Part shown: piece after piece, positions 55,204 to 64,000 of the stretch
How the letters are laid out: every line of letters starts with the position of its first letter
Numbering within the stretch: the first letter of the stretch is position 1
From: Halobacillus sp. Marseille-Q1614
GTDB lineage: Bacteria > Bacillota > Bacilli > Bacillales > Halobacillaceae
Reading direction: 5' to 3'
NCBI RefSeq assembly: GCF_902809865.1
Contig: NZ_CADDWH010000001.1
Coordinates: 2,976,001 to 3,040,000, forward strand
DNA: 64,000 bases
Notes under the pieces: model-generated
Database searches by the model: none
Told to the model about the DNA's origin: nothing
What the model saw: the letters and a program-made list of their open reading frames with translations, nothing else
Program-made: the position numbers and the translations under genes

Positions 55204-56205
55204 ATGATTTTAGTAACAGGAGCTGCAGGTTTTATCGGAGCTCACCTTACAAAAAGACTGCTTCAGGATGGCCATGCTGTCGTGGGCATCGATAACTTGA
55301 ATGATTACTATGATGTTCAGTTAAAGAAAGACCGTCTCAATTGGCTGAAAGATCCACGCTTTACTTTTCAAGAAATCGACCGACAGAATAAAGATCAGGT
55401 AGAAGAGCTCTTTAAGCAGCACACGTTCTCTGTCGTCGTCGATTTAGCCGCCCAGGCAGGAGTCCGCTACAGCCTAGAGCATCCAAGGGCTTATATAGAC
55501 TCAAATATCGTCGGGTTCTTAAATATACTGGAAGCGTGCCGCCGCCATAAAATCAATCACCTGATTTACGCCTCCTCAAGCTCTGTGTACGGAGCCAATA
55601 CCAAATTGCCCTTTTCTGTAAGTGATAACGTTGACCACCCCGTAAGCTTGTATGCCGCTACAAAAAAAGCCAATGAACTCATGGCCCACACTTACAGCCA
55701 TCTATACAATCTGCCGACGACCGGCCTCCGCTTCTTTACCGTCTATGGTCCGTGGGGACGACCGGATATGGCCTATTTTATTTTTACAAAAGCTATACTC
55801 GATGGAAAACCAATTAAAGTATTTAATTATGGTAAGATGCAGAGAGATTTTACTTATATTGATGATATTATTGAAGGTATTACGCCAATCATCGTAAAAA
55901 AGGCAGCCCCCAACCCCAATTGGAATGGCAAATCTCCGGACCCAGGCTCAAGCTATGCGCCTTACAAAGTTTATAACATTGGCAATAACCAGCCTGTAGA
56001 GCTGATGAAATTCATCTCTGTAATTGAAGATAAGCTTGGTGTAAAAGCCAGGCTGGAATTTCTACCCCTGCAGGAAGGAGATGTGGTTTCTACGTATGCG
56101 GATATCGATGAGCTGGTAAACGACTTTGGCTTTAAGCCTTCGACCTCTATTGAAAAAGGTATAAGTATGTTTGTGGACTGGTATAGAGATTACTACGGGG
56201 GATGA
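55204..56205 (+). CDS. ytcB: NAD-dependent sugar epimerase (UDP-glucuronate 4-epimerase-like)
   Basis: 333 aa from ATG 55204 (site AGAGGGTG). Extended SDR: NAD site [26 protein letters not shown], the triad Ser in ASSSSVYG and YAATK (YxxxK), [15 protein letters not shown]. The [12 protein letters not shown] stretch is usual in UDP-glucuronate 4-epimerases, which fits the UDP-glucose dehydrogenase of the same operon. Product would be UDP-galacturonate (inference). Confidence 0.88.
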   Translation: MILVTGAAGFIGAHLTKRLLQDGHAVVGIDNLNDYYDVQLKKDRLNWLKDPRFTFQEIDRQNKDQVEELFKQHTFSVVVDLAAQAGVRYSLEHPRAYIDSNIVGFLNILEACRRHKINHLIYASSSSVYGANTKLPFSVSDNVDHPVSLYAATKKANELMAHTYSHLYNLPTTGLRFFTVYGPWGRPDMAYFIFTKAILDGKPIKVFNYGKMQRDFTYIDDIIEGITPIIVKKAAPNPNWNGKSPDPGSSYAPYKVYNIGNNQPVELMKFISVIEDKLGVKARLEFLPLQEGDVVSTYADIDELVNDFGFKPSTSIEKGISMFVDWYRDYYGG

Positions 56206-56218
56206 AGAGCTATATAAA

Positions 56219-56250
56219 AAAACGGAGACCGTTTAGGCCTCCGTTTTTTC
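56219..56250. terminator. Bidirectional terminator (epimerase / glmS)
   Basis: AAAACGGAGACC-GTTTAG-GCCTCCGTTTTTT between converging genes. Confidence 0.85.
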
Positions 56251-56252
56251 AT

Positions 56253-58052
56253 TTATTCTACTGTTACACTCTTCGCAAGGTTACGAGGTTTATCAACATC
56301 ACAGTCACGGTGAAGCGCAGCATAGTAAGAAATCAGCTGCAGTGGAATCACAGAAACAAGCGGTGTCAGCAGATCGTGTACCTGCGGGATTACAAAGGCG
56401 TCGCCGTCTTTGTCGAGCCCCTTCATACTGATGATCATGCTGTTTGCTCCGCGTGCTACTACTTCCTGAACGTTACCGCGAATGGAATAGTTAACGTTCT
56501 TCTGTGTCGCAAGCGCGATCACTGGCGTACCCTCTTCGATAAGAGCGATCGTTCCGTGTTTTAATTCTCCGCCGGCAAATCCTTCTGCCTGGATATAGGA
56601 GATTTCTTTTAGTTTTAAGGATCCTTCTAATCCTACATAATAGTCAATGCCGCGTCCGATGAAGAAGCAGTTGCGTGTCGTCGGCAAGTATTCTCCTGCC
56701 AGTTCTTCAAGCTGTTCTTTCTGGTCAGTCAGGGCTTCCATAGCGTTTGCTACAATTCCTAACTCTTGCATCGGATCAAAGTCTAATTCAAGACCTTTGG
56801 CGCGGGCTGTATCCACAGCTAAGATAGCAAGTACAGCCATTTGAGCTGTATAAGCTTTTGTTGAAGCAACTGCGATTTCTGGACCTGCGTGCAGGTGCAG
56901 CGTATAGTCTGCTTCACGGGAAAGGGTGGAGCCTGGTACGTTTGTAATCGTTAATGCCGGGTGACCAAGTTCTTTCGTCTGGACGAGTACTGAACGACTG
57001 TCAGCTGTCTCGCCGCTTTGGGAAATATAGATAAATAACGGCTTCTGAGAAAGCAGCGGCATGTTGTAAGAGAACTCACTAGCCACATGCACTTCTACTG
57101 GAATGTTCGCTAATTTTTCAATAAACTGCTTACCTAAAAGACCAGCATGGTAGCTTGTGCCCGCCGCAATAATATAAATACGGTCACATTCCTTCATAGC
57201 TTTGCGGATTTCAGGATCCAGTTTAATTTCGTCATTTTCGTTTTGATACTCCTGAATGATTTTACGAATAACAAATGGCTGTTCGTCGATTTCTTTCAGC
57301 ATAAAGTGAGGATACGTACCTTTTTCAATATCAGTCGCATCCAGCTCTGCTTTAAATGGTTCACGAGTTACCTTTTCTCCGTTTGGATTTTGAATGATAA
57401 CTTCGTCACGACGAAGAAGAACAGTTTCTTTATCCATTAACTCAAGGAACTGATCGGTTACATGAAGAGCAGCCATAGAGTCACTCGCTACGGCGTTGAA
57501 TTCTTCTCCTAAGCCGACGAGTAAAGGACTCTTATTTTTCGCTACATAAATAGTTTCTTCATCTTCAGCATCGATTAGTGCAATCGCATAAGAACCAGTT
57601 AAAAGATTAACAGCTTTACGGAAAGCAGCGGCTACATCCTGAAGTTCGTTATTTAAAACTTCAATCAGCTGCACAATGATTTCAGTATCTGTTTCACTTT
57701 TCAGTTCCACATCGGCTAAATACTCATTTTTCACGTCCAAGTAGTTTTCGATAACGCCGTTGTGTACGATGGTGAAGCGCCCAGATGCACTTTGGTGAGG
57801 GTGAGCATTCTCTTTACTTGGAGCACCGTGAGTGGCCCAGCGTGTATGCCCGATTCCTAACGTTGAATGAATGTTTTCATCCACCGCTTCTCGAAGCGTC
57901 GCGATGCGTCCTTTTACTTTAGAAATTTTTACTCCGCCGTTTAAAGTTGCTATTCCTGCAGAGTCGTACCCTCTATATTCAAGCTTTTCTAAACCATTTA
58001 ATAGAATCTCTTTCGTATCCTCTTGTCCGATATATCCTACAATTCCACACAT
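56253..58052 (-). CDS. glmS: Glucosamine-fructose-6-phosphate aminotransferase (isomerising)
   Basis: 599 aa from ATG 58052 (site TTAGGAGGA), giving the mature start M-CGIVGYIG with the catalytic Cys. The glutaminase domain includes [10 protein letters not shown]; two SIS domains follow ([27 protein letters not shown]), ending [11 protein letters not shown] as in all GlmS. It makes glucosamine-6-phosphate for cell-wall precursors. Controlled by the glmS ribozyme in its leader. GlmM, the next pathway enzyme, lies upstream. Confidence 0.96.
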   Translation of the reverse strand: MCGIVGYIGQEDTKEILLNGLEKLEYRGYDSAGIATLNGGVKISKVKGRIATLREAVDENIHSTLGIGHTRWATHGAPSKENAHPHQSASGRFTIVHNGVIENYLDVKNEYLADVELKSETDTEIIVQLIEVLNNELQDVAAAFRKAVNLLTGSYAIALIDAEDEETIYVAKNKSPLLVGLGEEFNAVASDSMAALHVTDQFLELMDKETVLLRRDEVIIQNPNGEKVTREPFKAELDATDIEKGTYPHFMLKEIDEQPFVIRKIIQEYQNENDEIKLDPEIRKAMKECDRIYIIAAGTSYHAGLLGKQFIEKLANIPVEVHVASEFSYNMPLLSQKPLFIYISQSGETADSRSVLVQTKELGHPALTITNVPGSTLSREADYTLHLHAGPEIAVASTKAYTAQMAVLAILAVDTARAKGLELDFDPMQELGIVANAMEALTDQKEQLEELAGEYLPTTRNCFFIGRGIDYYVGLEGSLKLKEISYIQAEGFAGGELKHGTIALIEEGTPVIALATQKNVNYSIRGNVQEVVARGANSMIISMKGLDKDGDAFVIPQVHDLLTPLVSVIPLQLISYYAALHRDCDVDKPRNLAKSVTVE

Positions 58053-58100
58053 ATATTGTATCCTCCTAAAATCAAGAAAGGAGCATCCAACGGTCTGCGT

Positions 58101-58150
58101 AAAAGTTAACAGGGGCCGTTGCATGCCCCTTTCCCGTTAACGTTTTTTTA
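58101..58150 (+). terminator. Hairpin between glmS ribozyme and glmS start
   Basis: GTTAAC-A-GGGGC...GCCCC-TTTCCC-GTTAAC. On the + strand it is followed by seven T, so it works best as a terminator of antisense transcription; on the glmS mRNA it ends in only four U. Confidence 0.5.
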
Positions 58151-58162
58151 TTGACACTTTAT

Positions 58163-58302
58163 TCGTATGGTTTGAACAAAGAGTCGCCTCTTTGGTTTAA
58201 CATACAAACATGCGGTTGAAGTGCAGCAACCGGGAAGCATCCGCCGAACACTCGATGAACTTCCTCCTCGTCAACTGTGCCCTCAGCACAGTCCTGGCGC
58301 TT
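58163..58302 (-). ncRNA. glmS ribozyme (glucosamine-6-phosphate riboswitch)
   Basis: On the minus strand: TTAAA then GCGCCAGGACTG at the cleavage site (between 58301 and 58300), GTTGACGAGG, GTTCATCGAG, TTCGGCGGATG, TCCCGGTTG...CAACCGCATG and AGAGGCGACTCTTTG. These match the known glmS core in order. Glucosamine-6-phosphate makes it cut the mRNA, lowering glmS. Lies about 110 bases ahead of the glmS start. Confidence 0.95.
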
Positions 58303-58473
58303 TAATTAAATACCGTTCTTACTTTCCTCCCTTTTATGCTTTGAATAAAGCCTCTACTTATATAACCCGAAACACTGAAGGTTAAACACTTTTTTCGAAG
58401 CTATGCCTCATTTTACCCGAAACCAAGCTTTAGGGTCAATAACATTTACATTTCTTTCATATTAAATAAAATA

Positions 58474-58510
58474 TGCGCAGGAGGGCTGCTTGTGCCCGGC
58501 CTGCGCCTTT
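58474..58510 (-). terminator. Terminator after glmM
   Basis: Minus strand GCGCAGG...CCTGCGC followed by ATATTTTATTT, 8 bases after the stop. Confidence 0.65.
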
Positions 58511-58515
58511 ATTCA

Positions 58516-59865
58516 TTATTCTTTCATGCCTAATTCTTCTTCAACAGCCTGTACTACTTTATTCACGTACTTTTCACATTCTTCTTCGGTTGGAGCTTCT
58601 GCCATGATTCTTACAAGCGGTTCTGTACCGGATGGACGGACAAGAACGCGACCGCTGTCTCCCATTTCTCCTTCTACCGCTTTAATTACTTCCTGAATGC
58701 GCGGATGGGTCTGTACAGCCTGCTTATCAATGACTCGTACATTGATTAATACTTGAGGGAATTTTTCCATCTCAGATGCCAGCTCTGAAAGCGGCTTGCC
58801 TGTCTCTTTCATGACGTTCACAAGCTGCAGAGCAGAAAGCATGCCGTCTCCCGTCGTATTGTGATCTAAGAAGATGATATGGCCGGACTGCTCACCACCA
58901 AGGTTGTATCCGCCGCGGCGCATTTCTTCCATCACATAACGGTCGCCCACTGCTGTTTTGTCACTCTTCATTCCATTAGCTTCAATTGCTTTATAGAAGC
59001 CAAGGTTGCTCATTACAGTGGATACAACTGTTGAGTGGTTCAGCAGCCCTTTTTCGTTCATATGCTTCGCGCAGATGAACATAATGCGGTCGCCATCGAC
59101 AATGGAACCTTTCTCATCAACAGCGATTAGACGGTCGCCATCGCCATCAAAAGCTAATCCGATATCAGCGTTTTTCTCTTTTACCAGCTGCTGTAAGGCT
59201 TCCGGATGAGTAGAACCTACTTCTTTATTAATATTTAATCCATCAGGAGAAGACCCGATCGATGAAATATCTGCTTCTAAATCCGCAAAAAGGTGAGAGG
59301 CTAAAGACGATGTAGCCCCGTGCGCACAGTCAAGAGCAATATGTAGCCCATCAAAATCAAAATCGACCGTTTGTTTCAGGTGCTGCATATACTTCTGGCC
59401 GCCTTCAAAATAGTCATTAATCTGGCCAAGGTCCTCTCCAGAAGGACGTGGGAGGTTATCCCCAGGTTCATCGAGTAATTTTTCGATTTCTAACTCCTGA
59501 TCGTCTGTCAGTTTAAAGCCGTCGGGGCCGAAAAATTTGATCCCGTTGTCTTCTACAGGGTTATGGGAGGCTGAAATCATAATACCCGCTTCCGCCTGTA
59601 ATGCTTTCGTTAAATAAGCTACACCCGGTGTAGAAATAATGCCTAAGCGCATCACTTCCGCTCCTATAGAGAGAAGACCTGCAGCTAATGCGCCTTCTAA
59701 CATCTCCCCGGAAATACGCGTATCACGTCCGATAAGCACCTTTGGACGCTCTGTATTTTTAGTAAGAACATATCCGCCATAGCGTCCTAATTTAAAAGCC
59801 AGTTCGGGAGTAAGTTCTTTATTCGCTACTCCCCTTACACCATCTGTACCAAAATATTTACCCAT
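58516..59865 (-). CDS. glmM: Phosphoglucosamine mutase
   Basis: 449 aa. Starts [14 protein letters not shown], catalytic phosphoserine loop [15 protein letters not shown], metal loop FDGDGDR and sugar loop NLGGEQSGH, with [10 protein letters not shown] at the end. Converts glucosamine-6-phosphate to glucosamine-1-phosphate. Third gene of the cdaA-cdaR-glmM unit; GlmM is known to bind and restrain CdaA in related bacteria. Confidence 0.96.
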   Translation of the reverse strand: MGKYFGTDGVRGVANKELTPELAFKLGRYGGYVLTKNTERPKVLIGRDTRISGEMLEGALAAGLLSIGAEVMRLGIISTPGVAYLTKALQAEAGIMISASHNPVEDNGIKFFGPDGFKLTDDQELEIEKLLDEPGDNLPRPSGEDLGQINDYFEGGQKYMQHLKQTVDFDFDGLHIALDCAHGATSSLASHLFADLEADISSIGSSPDGLNINKEVGSTHPEALQQLVKEKNADIGLAFDGDGDRLIAVDEKGSIVDGDRIMFICAKHMNEKGLLNHSTVVSTVMSNLGFYKAIEANGMKSDKTAVGDRYVMEEMRRGGYNLGGEQSGHIIFLDHNTTGDGMLSALQLVNVMKETGKPLSELASEMEKFPQVLINVRVIDKQAVQTHPRIQEVIKAVEGEMGDSGRVLVRPSGTEPLVRIMAEAPTEEECEKYVNKVVQAVEEELGMKE

Positions 59866-59934
59866 AATTAATTGAAACCTCTCTTTCGTTGTCGCTTCTT
59901 AATTGTTTTTCTGGAAGAGCCCGAATCTGTTATT

Positions 59935-60906
59935 TTACTGGGCGTCTGCTGCCTGGTCCACTTCCACATTCACTTCAATTGTTTCCGGATCAACACTTGA
60001 AGCTTCCTCAGGAACCGGCACTTCTATTTCCACGGTCTCATCTTCCGTAATTCCTTCTACATCAACCGGAATGTTTTCAATTTCCTCAAGTTCTTCAAGA
60101 ACGCTGTTAGGTCCTATAACCGTTACATTGGTTGTATCAGAGGTGATTGATTCTATGCTTACACCGTCAGCCGCGTCGCCTTCTGCTTCAAAGGAGACAG
60201 GCACCTCTTTCTCTGAGCGCTGAATCGGTACTGATACATCTACAGTGGTAGGGTCCAAAAGTACGTTTAGCTCATTCCCCTGGTCGTCATATACTTTTAC
60301 AGGAGCCTTGAGAGCCTCTAAGTCACCGTCAGCCTCTCCGACGTCGATAATAGCTTTGACAGAAGCTACACGCTCAATAGCTTCAGCTGAACCAGTAATC
60401 GTTACTTGCTGGGGATCAAGTGCCGCTTCCCCAATCGTATATTCATCAGAAATTTCCTGTTCATTTATATAATCCACACTGATCGGAAAATCTTCATTTA
60501 CTTTTTGATCAATCGTCACTTCTACTTCTTCAGGATCCATATTTACTTTTAATTGATTGGAGATACCGGAATGCTGAACATCTACTTCGTGCGTTCCCGG
60601 TCCTAAATCATTGAGGTCGACAAACGCCGTAAAGTTTCTCTGGCGGACGACCGGAGCCAGTGAACTGGTGGGGCCTTCTACAGTAACCACTACGTTTTGC
60701 GGCAGTCCGCTGACAACATACTGGTCGTTATCAAATCGAACCTCAAGAGGAACGTCGTTCATGACTTCTCTTTCAGAGGTGGTATCATTAAACCATTGAG
60801 AATCAGAATCCATATTATCATCCACATTGATGGAAACCCAAAGGAGCACAGCTAAAAGCAATGAAATAATTCGGAGAACCCATTTATTTTTAAATAAATT
60901 ATCCAT
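59935..60906 (-). CDS. cdaR: CdaA regulatory protein (YbbR domains)
   Basis: 323 aa from ATG 60906, which overlaps the cdaA end by 8 bases. N-terminal membrane helix (LRIISLLLAVLLWVSI), then repeated YbbR domains outside the cell: QYVVSGLPQNVVVTVEGP, VTITGSAEAIERVASV, VTVIGPNSVLEELEEIEN. The acidic C-terminus suits a high-salt organism. CdaR tunes the c-di-AMP cyclase CdaA. Confidence 0.93.
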   Translation of the reverse strand: MDNLFKNKWVLRIISLLLAVLLWVSINVDDNMDSDSQWFNDTTSEREVMNDVPLEVRFDNDQYVVSGLPQNVVVTVEGPTSSLAPVVRQRNFTAFVDLNDLGPGTHEVDVQHSGISNQLKVNMDPEEVEVTIDQKVNEDFPISVDYINEQEISDEYTIGEAALDPQQVTITGSAEAIERVASVKAIIDVGEADGDLEALKAPVKVYDDQGNELNVLLDPTTVDVSVPIQRSEKEVPVSFEAEGDAADGVSIESITSDTTNVTVIGPNSVLEELEEIENIPVDVEGITEDETVEIEVPVPEEASSVDPETIEVNVEVDQAADAQ

Positions 60907-61717
60907 TCTTTTTCCCCCTCCAGTTCCAGGATTTAGAGGCAGGATTTTTAGCGCCAAAGTCGAGCTCGCTTCGTAAAATGTCTTCCAGCGTTTCCTGATC
61001 GAGCTGCCTGTGCAGCTCTCCATTTTTCGTACAGGAAATCGCTCCTGTTTCTTCAGATACTACAATGGTTACCGCATCAGTGACTTCACTGATTCCCATA
61101 GCTGCACGGTGCCGTGTCCCTAATTCCTTAGAAATAAACGGGCTTTCAGACAATGGCAGATAACAAGCGGCTGCTACAATTTTGTTTTCTTTAAGTATTA
61201 CGGCTCCATCGTGCAGCGGCGTGTTCGGTATAAATATGTTCGTTAATAATTCACTTGTTAAATGTCCGCCGACAGGAATGCCTGTTTCCACATAATCCCC
61301 CATGCCGGTTTCTCTTTCTATCGTAATCAATGCACCAATCCGCCGCTTAGCCATGTAGTTGCACGACTTAATAATCGCCTGAAGAGACTTCTCGCCGTCC
61401 TCTTCTTCTCCACCCGTCCGGCTGAAGAAGCTTCCTCGGCCCAACTGTTCAAGCGCCCGTCGCAGTTCGGGCTGGAATAATATAATGATTCCTAAGAAAC
61501 CCCAAGTAATTGCTTGTGACATCAGCCACCTCAGTGTGGTCAGTCCAAATAAATTACTCAATAACCATATAGCCAAGACAATGAATATACCTTTTAATAA
61601 CTGAACGGCCTTTGTGCCTTGGATAAGCATGATTAATTTATATACAACAAACCAGACAAGGGCAATATCAATAGCAATTAAAAATAGATCTAAAAACTCA
61701 AATCCCCCATCAAGCAT
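60899..61717 (-). CDS. cdaA: Diadenylate cyclase CdaA
   Basis: 272 aa. Three N-terminal membrane helices, then the DAC domain with the catalytic motifs DGA (TPLHDGAVI) and RHR (LGTRHRAAMG). It makes c-di-AMP from two ATP; the messenger controls potassium and osmolyte uptake. The order cdaA-cdaR-glmM is conserved in Firmicutes. Start ATG behind GGAAGTG. Confidence 0.96.
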   Translation of the reverse strand: MLDGGFEFLDLFLIAIDIALVWFVVYKLIMLIQGTKAVQLLKGIFIVLAIWLLSNLFGLTTLRWLMSQAITWGFLGIIILFQPELRRALEQLGRGSFFSRTGGEEEDGEKSLQAIIKSCNYMAKRRIGALITIERETGMGDYVETGIPVGGHLTSELLTNIFIPNTPLHDGAVILKENKIVAAACYLPLSESPFISKELGTRHRAAMGISEVTDAVTIVVSEETGAISCTKNGELHRQLDQETLEDILRSELDFGAKNPASKSWNWRGKKNG

Positions 61718-61815
61718 GCTTACACTTCCTTTTGAAGATATTCAACTTTAATAAAAAGCCATAGCCTGTTTATTATACCATATTTCCAATTTTACTAATA
61801 TTAAATGGAGAAGAC

Positions 61816-61848
61816 AAAAATAAAACCACCATGATGTGCATGGCGGTA
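61816..61848 (-). terminator. Terminator of sigW-rsiW
   Basis: Minus strand ACCGCCATG-CACAT-CATGGTGGT followed by TTTATTTTT. It separates sigW-rsiW from cdaA. Confidence 0.8.
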
Positions 61849-61860
61849 TGCATAGTTGAT

Positions 61861-62514
61861 TTATTCAGAATCAGAACCGAAGGAGAAAACATCCGTTATG
61901 AAGTTTTTCGTATGGTACCACATCCACTCAAAAACTTGATTCACTTCGTTAATTTCGCCGCTGGCATAAGCCTGGTAGTTCTCACCATTGGCCAGCGGGC
62001 CTTCGGGTTCATCCGTAATAAAATCTCCATTAATTAACGTTACGTCTCCATCGATCTTTCCTTCTACTTTAAGATCTCCATTACGTACAACTAAGTCCCC
62101 CTGTACCGTTACTCCCTCAGGTACAATGACGGTATCATCCTGAATGATAAGATTCTCTTGTTTAGAAACTGTCATCTGCTGGTCCTGTTCCCAGACGGAT
62201 AAAATCCCGCTAAACATCAGGAGAAAGAATACCGCAGCAGCCGTAATAAACGGATGCCTTTGCAGAGTACGGACATAGCTTTTTCTTTTCTTTTGTTTAG
62301 GAAGGTTATTCATGACCTGTGCCGTAAAATTCTCCGGAGCAGGAAGAGAGTCGGTGCTTTTTATTAAAGTAATGGATCGTTTTAATTCATGAAAATGACT
62401 CTGGCACGATGGGCAAGCCTGGAGATGGTCCCGCAGTCGTCGTTCTTCTTCTTTATTTAGTTCGCCATCCAAGTACTTATGCATAAGTACTACAGCTTCC
62501 TTTTTGCAGTTCAT
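61861..62514 (-). CDS. rsiW: Anti-sigma-W factor RsiW
   Basis: 217 aa from ATG 62514 (site AAAGGAG). N-terminal zinc-binding anti-sigma domain with HKYLDGEL...LRDHLQACPSCQSHF (HxxxCxxC), one membrane helix about 90-110 (FITAAAVFFLLMFSGIL), and an outer beta-repeat domain (VTVQGDLVVRNGDLKVEGKI). It holds SigW until envelope stress triggers its stepwise proteolysis. Lies 13 bases after sigW. Confidence 0.93.
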   Translation of the reverse strand: MNCKKEAVVLMHKYLDGELNKEEERRLRDHLQACPSCQSHFHELKRSITLIKSTDSLPAPENFTAQVMNNLPKQKKRKSYVRTLQRHPFITAAAVFFLLMFSGILSVWEQDQQMTVSKQENLIIQDDTVIVPEGVTVQGDLVVRNGDLKVEGKIDGDVTLINGDFITDEPEGPLANGENYQAYASGEINEVNQVFEWMWYHTKNFITDVFSFGSDSE

Positions 62515-62527
62515 TCCCTCAACTCCT

Positions 62528-63091
62528 TTACACATGTCGAAGCCTTTTTCTCAAGGCTTCCCGGCCCCGGTGCACCCTTGTCTTTACCGTCCCTACCGGA
62601 ATTTCCAGTACATCTGCAATTTCCTGCAGCGACAGTTCATCTAAATACCTTAATACAATAACGCTTCTGTATTTAGGAGGCAAGGCCAGCATTTCGCGCT
62701 GAATGTAATTCTGAAGCTCCAGACTTTCCACTTCTTCTTCAGGAAGCGCTTGATCGACTGCTAACTGAGAGTACATATTCAGTCCATCTGTACCTTTTAC
62801 TTCCGCATCAAGATAATAGTCCGGCTTTCTTTTTCTCAGCCAGTCAATTGTGAGATTCGTTGCAATGCGGTAGAGCCAAGTAGAGAACTTACGGCGCTCA
62901 TCGTAACGGTCTATATTCGTATATGCCCGTATAAAAGCTTCCTGGGCCAGATCTTCCGCCTCTGATGGAATACCGACCATTCGGTAGCAGATATGATACA
63001 CTTTGTTCTGATAAAAGGTAACAATATCCTCAAATGCGGATGGATCGCCCTTTTTGAGCTCTTTAATTTTTTTCTTTATCATGTTTTCCAT
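62528..63091 (-). CDS. sigW: ECF sigma factor SigW
   Basis: 187 aa, the usual SigW length. Region 2 has YHICYRMVGIPSEAEDLAQE, AFIRAYTNIDRY and FSTWLYRIATNLTIDWLRKR; region 4 has LPPKYRSVIVLRYLDELSLQ and IPVGTVKTRVHRGREAL. It directs the cell-envelope/antimicrobial stress regulon. Its own SigW-type promoter precedes the gene (63127-63153). Operon with rsiW. Confidence 0.95.
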   Translation of the reverse strand: MENMIKKKIKELKKGDPSAFEDIVTFYQNKVYHICYRMVGIPSEAEDLAQEAFIRAYTNIDRYDERRKFSTWLYRIATNLTIDWLRKRKPDYYLDAEVKGTDGLNMYSQLAVDQALPEEEVESLELQNYIQREMLALPPKYRSVIVLRYLDELSLQEIADVLEIPVGTVKTRVHRGREALRKRLRHV

Positions 63092-63126
63092 ATCCTATAC
63101 CTCCGCTGATTATGCGGTGTTACCTA

Positions 63127-63153
63127 TACGTATAGTTCCGCAATAAGGTTTCA
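63127..63153 (-). promoter_or_regulatory. Autoregulatory SigW promoter
   Basis: Minus strand TGAAAC, 17-base spacer, CGTA, the exact SigW consensus, ahead of sigW. Confidence 0.9.
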
Positions 63154-63231
63154 AAATTCATACAAATTATGTTTATCATATAGAAAAAAAGGTAATAGAA
63201 AGACCATTGAGGTCTAAGGGAGGTGAAAACA

Positions 63232-63417
63232 TTGAACGCGGAGAGAAAGCTGTTAAATGAAATTGAGGATTGCAGAAATGAAATGAACCGGCTGACAAAG
63301 AAGTATTCATTAACATCTAAGCATGTTGTATATGTAAGTGCAAAATTAGATCGGCTGCTAAATGAATATGAGAAAAAAAAGGACCAGCAACCGTCCTTCC
63401 AAAGGGTCAGCTGCTGA
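63232..63417 (+). CDS. Spo0E-like aspartyl-phosphate phosphatase
   Basis: 61 aa from TTG 63232, 9 bases after AAGGGAGG (the GTG at 63223 lies too close). Two short helices with LLNEIEDCRNEMNRLTKKY and the Spo0E signature SLTSKHVVYVSAKLD, ending LLNEYEKKK. Such phosphatases dephosphorylate Spo0A-P and delay sporulation. Which of the Spo0E paralogues it is cannot be told. Confidence 0.88.
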   Translation: MNAERKLLNEIEDCRNEMNRLTKKYSLTSKHVVYVSAKLDRLLNEYEKKKDQQPSFQRVSC

Positions 63418-63441
63418 ATTAAAAGCCCTAACGCATACCTT

Positions 63442-64000
63442 TTATTTTAAACTTTCACCAAGCAGGGAACCCATTAATCCTACCGCCATGTTGGCCGTTT
63501 TGTTCTTTTCATCAAGGATCGGATTGACTTCAACGAACTCTGCAGATGTGATCATTTGAGATTCAGCTAACATTTCCATAGCTAAATGACTCTCACGATA
63601 GCTTAACCCGCCAAGGACCGGTGTTCCGACACCTGGTGCTTCATTAGGGTCAAGCCCATCTAAATCCAAACTTAAATGTACCCCGTCTGTGCGATCCTTT
63701 AAATAATTTATTGCTTCTTTCATTACGGCAGGCATTCCCATTTTATCTACTTCATGCATACTATATACTTTTATACCTTTTTCTTTTATTAATACTTTTT
63801 CCCCGGCATCTAAAGAACGTGCTCCAATAATGAGAATGTTCTCCGGTTTTACTTTAGGTGAGTATCCTAATATATTTGTAAGCTTTTCATGCCCTATTCC
63901 TAAGCTTGCAGCCAGCGGCATCCCATGAATGTTTCCAGACGGCGAGCTTTCCCCCGTATTTAAATCTCCATGAGCATCGTACCAAATAACCCCTAAGCTC
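63442..64000 (-). CDS. rocF: Arginase, C-terminal part (cut by window edge)
   Basis: Open to the window end. Manganese motifs YDAHGDLN and HGMPLA (GNIHGMPLAASLG) are followed by SLDLDGLDPNEAPGVGTP (DxDxxDP) and EFVEVNP (ExxExNP). It hydrolyses arginine to ornithine and urea. The start lies beyond 64000. Gene order rocF next to sigW occurs in other Bacillaceae (from memory). Confidence 0.93.
   Translation of the reverse strand, partial: SLGVIWYDAHGDLNTGESSPSGNIHGMPLAASLGIGHEKLTNILGYSPKVKPENILIIGARSLDAGEKVLIKEKGIKVYSMHEVDKMGMPAVMKEAINYLKDRTDGVHLSLDLDGLDPNEAPGVGTPVLGGLSYRESHLAMEMLAESQMITSAEFVEVNPILDEKNKTANMAVGLMGSLLGESLK

Noticed and set aside
60245-60799. Serine-rich + strand frames within cdaR, and similar antisense frames in glmS and glmM
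   Set aside because: Codon shadows of conserved minus-strand genes; low-complexity composition.

Overview
The window looks like a chromosome segment of a Gram-positive, endospore-forming, probably halophilic or halotolerant member of the Bacillaceae (Halobacillus/Virgibacillus-like). The evidence is spore genes (cotSA, cotS, a Spo0E-type phosphatase), the Bacillales block rocF / sigW-rsiW / cdaA-cdaR-glmM-glmS with a glmS ribozyme, strong AGGAGG ribosome sites, and acidic proteins. Genus assignment is inference. No rRNA, tRNA, CRISPR array or prophage was seen.

Layout. 1-6 kb: end of a TPP enzyme, a PCYCGC lipoprotein, a repeat-rich 1.1-kb gap, an AGCS symporter, a CDP-alcohol transferase, YceI and uvsE. 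6-16.6 kb: a frameshifted NERD gene, a DUF2935 remnant, an aldo/keto reductase, a DUF4362 lipoprotein, a SAM hydrolase, a MarR regulator, DUF1450 (apparent frameshift), ribF, an HD hydrolase, two divergent MurE-like ligases outside any cell-wall cluster, and a DJ-1/PfpI protein. 16.7-26 kb: a DAO oxidase, an LPNTA surface protein, then an arsenic island in two divergent arms. The left arm is arsR-arsB-arsC-arsD-arsA-trxB. The right arm is a second arsR, a Cys-rich peptide, an ArsP-like permease and a second CC microprotein, with ATCAA-N-TTGAT boxes ahead of three of its genes. 26-31.6 kb: a threonine-synthase-like enzyme, a SIMPL protein and cydDC behind a Rex site. 31.8-44.6 kb: an LtaS-like protein with Ser at the nucleophile position, a repeat/IS1182 graveyard, an oxidoreductase, an MBL hydrolase, an LSm/PYY protein, an LVIVD-repeat protein, twin excisionase-type HTH proteins, SulP and UspA, a probable type I toxin-antitoxin locus, and a frameshifted class III aminotransferase with an RpiR regulator. 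44.6-49 kb: galM, an aldo/keto reductase, and a ruined xylose locus (xylB frameshift; xylA fused to a xylR fragment by a deletion). 49-56 kb: ldh behind a Rex site and a cotSA/cotS/UDP-sugar block probably used for a spore-surface glycan. 56-64 kb: glmS back to rocF.

How the genes work together. The arsenic genes supply reduction (ArsC with TrxB), metallochaperoning (ArsD), pumping (ArsA/ArsB) and a second ArsP-type route. GlmS and GlmM feed UDP-GlcNAc synthesis next to the c-di-AMP cyclase CdaA. Rex-type sites link cydDC and ldh to the NADH/NAD+ ratio.

At least four genes carry single-nucleotide frameshifts (NERD gene, DUF1450, aminotransferase, xylB). Either this strain is losing genes or the assembly has indel errors; reads would decide. 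The most promising candidates for undescribed biology are the right ars arm with its paired CC microproteins, the divergent MurE-like ligases with altered signature motifs, and the Hol_Tox-type toxin-antitoxin locus.
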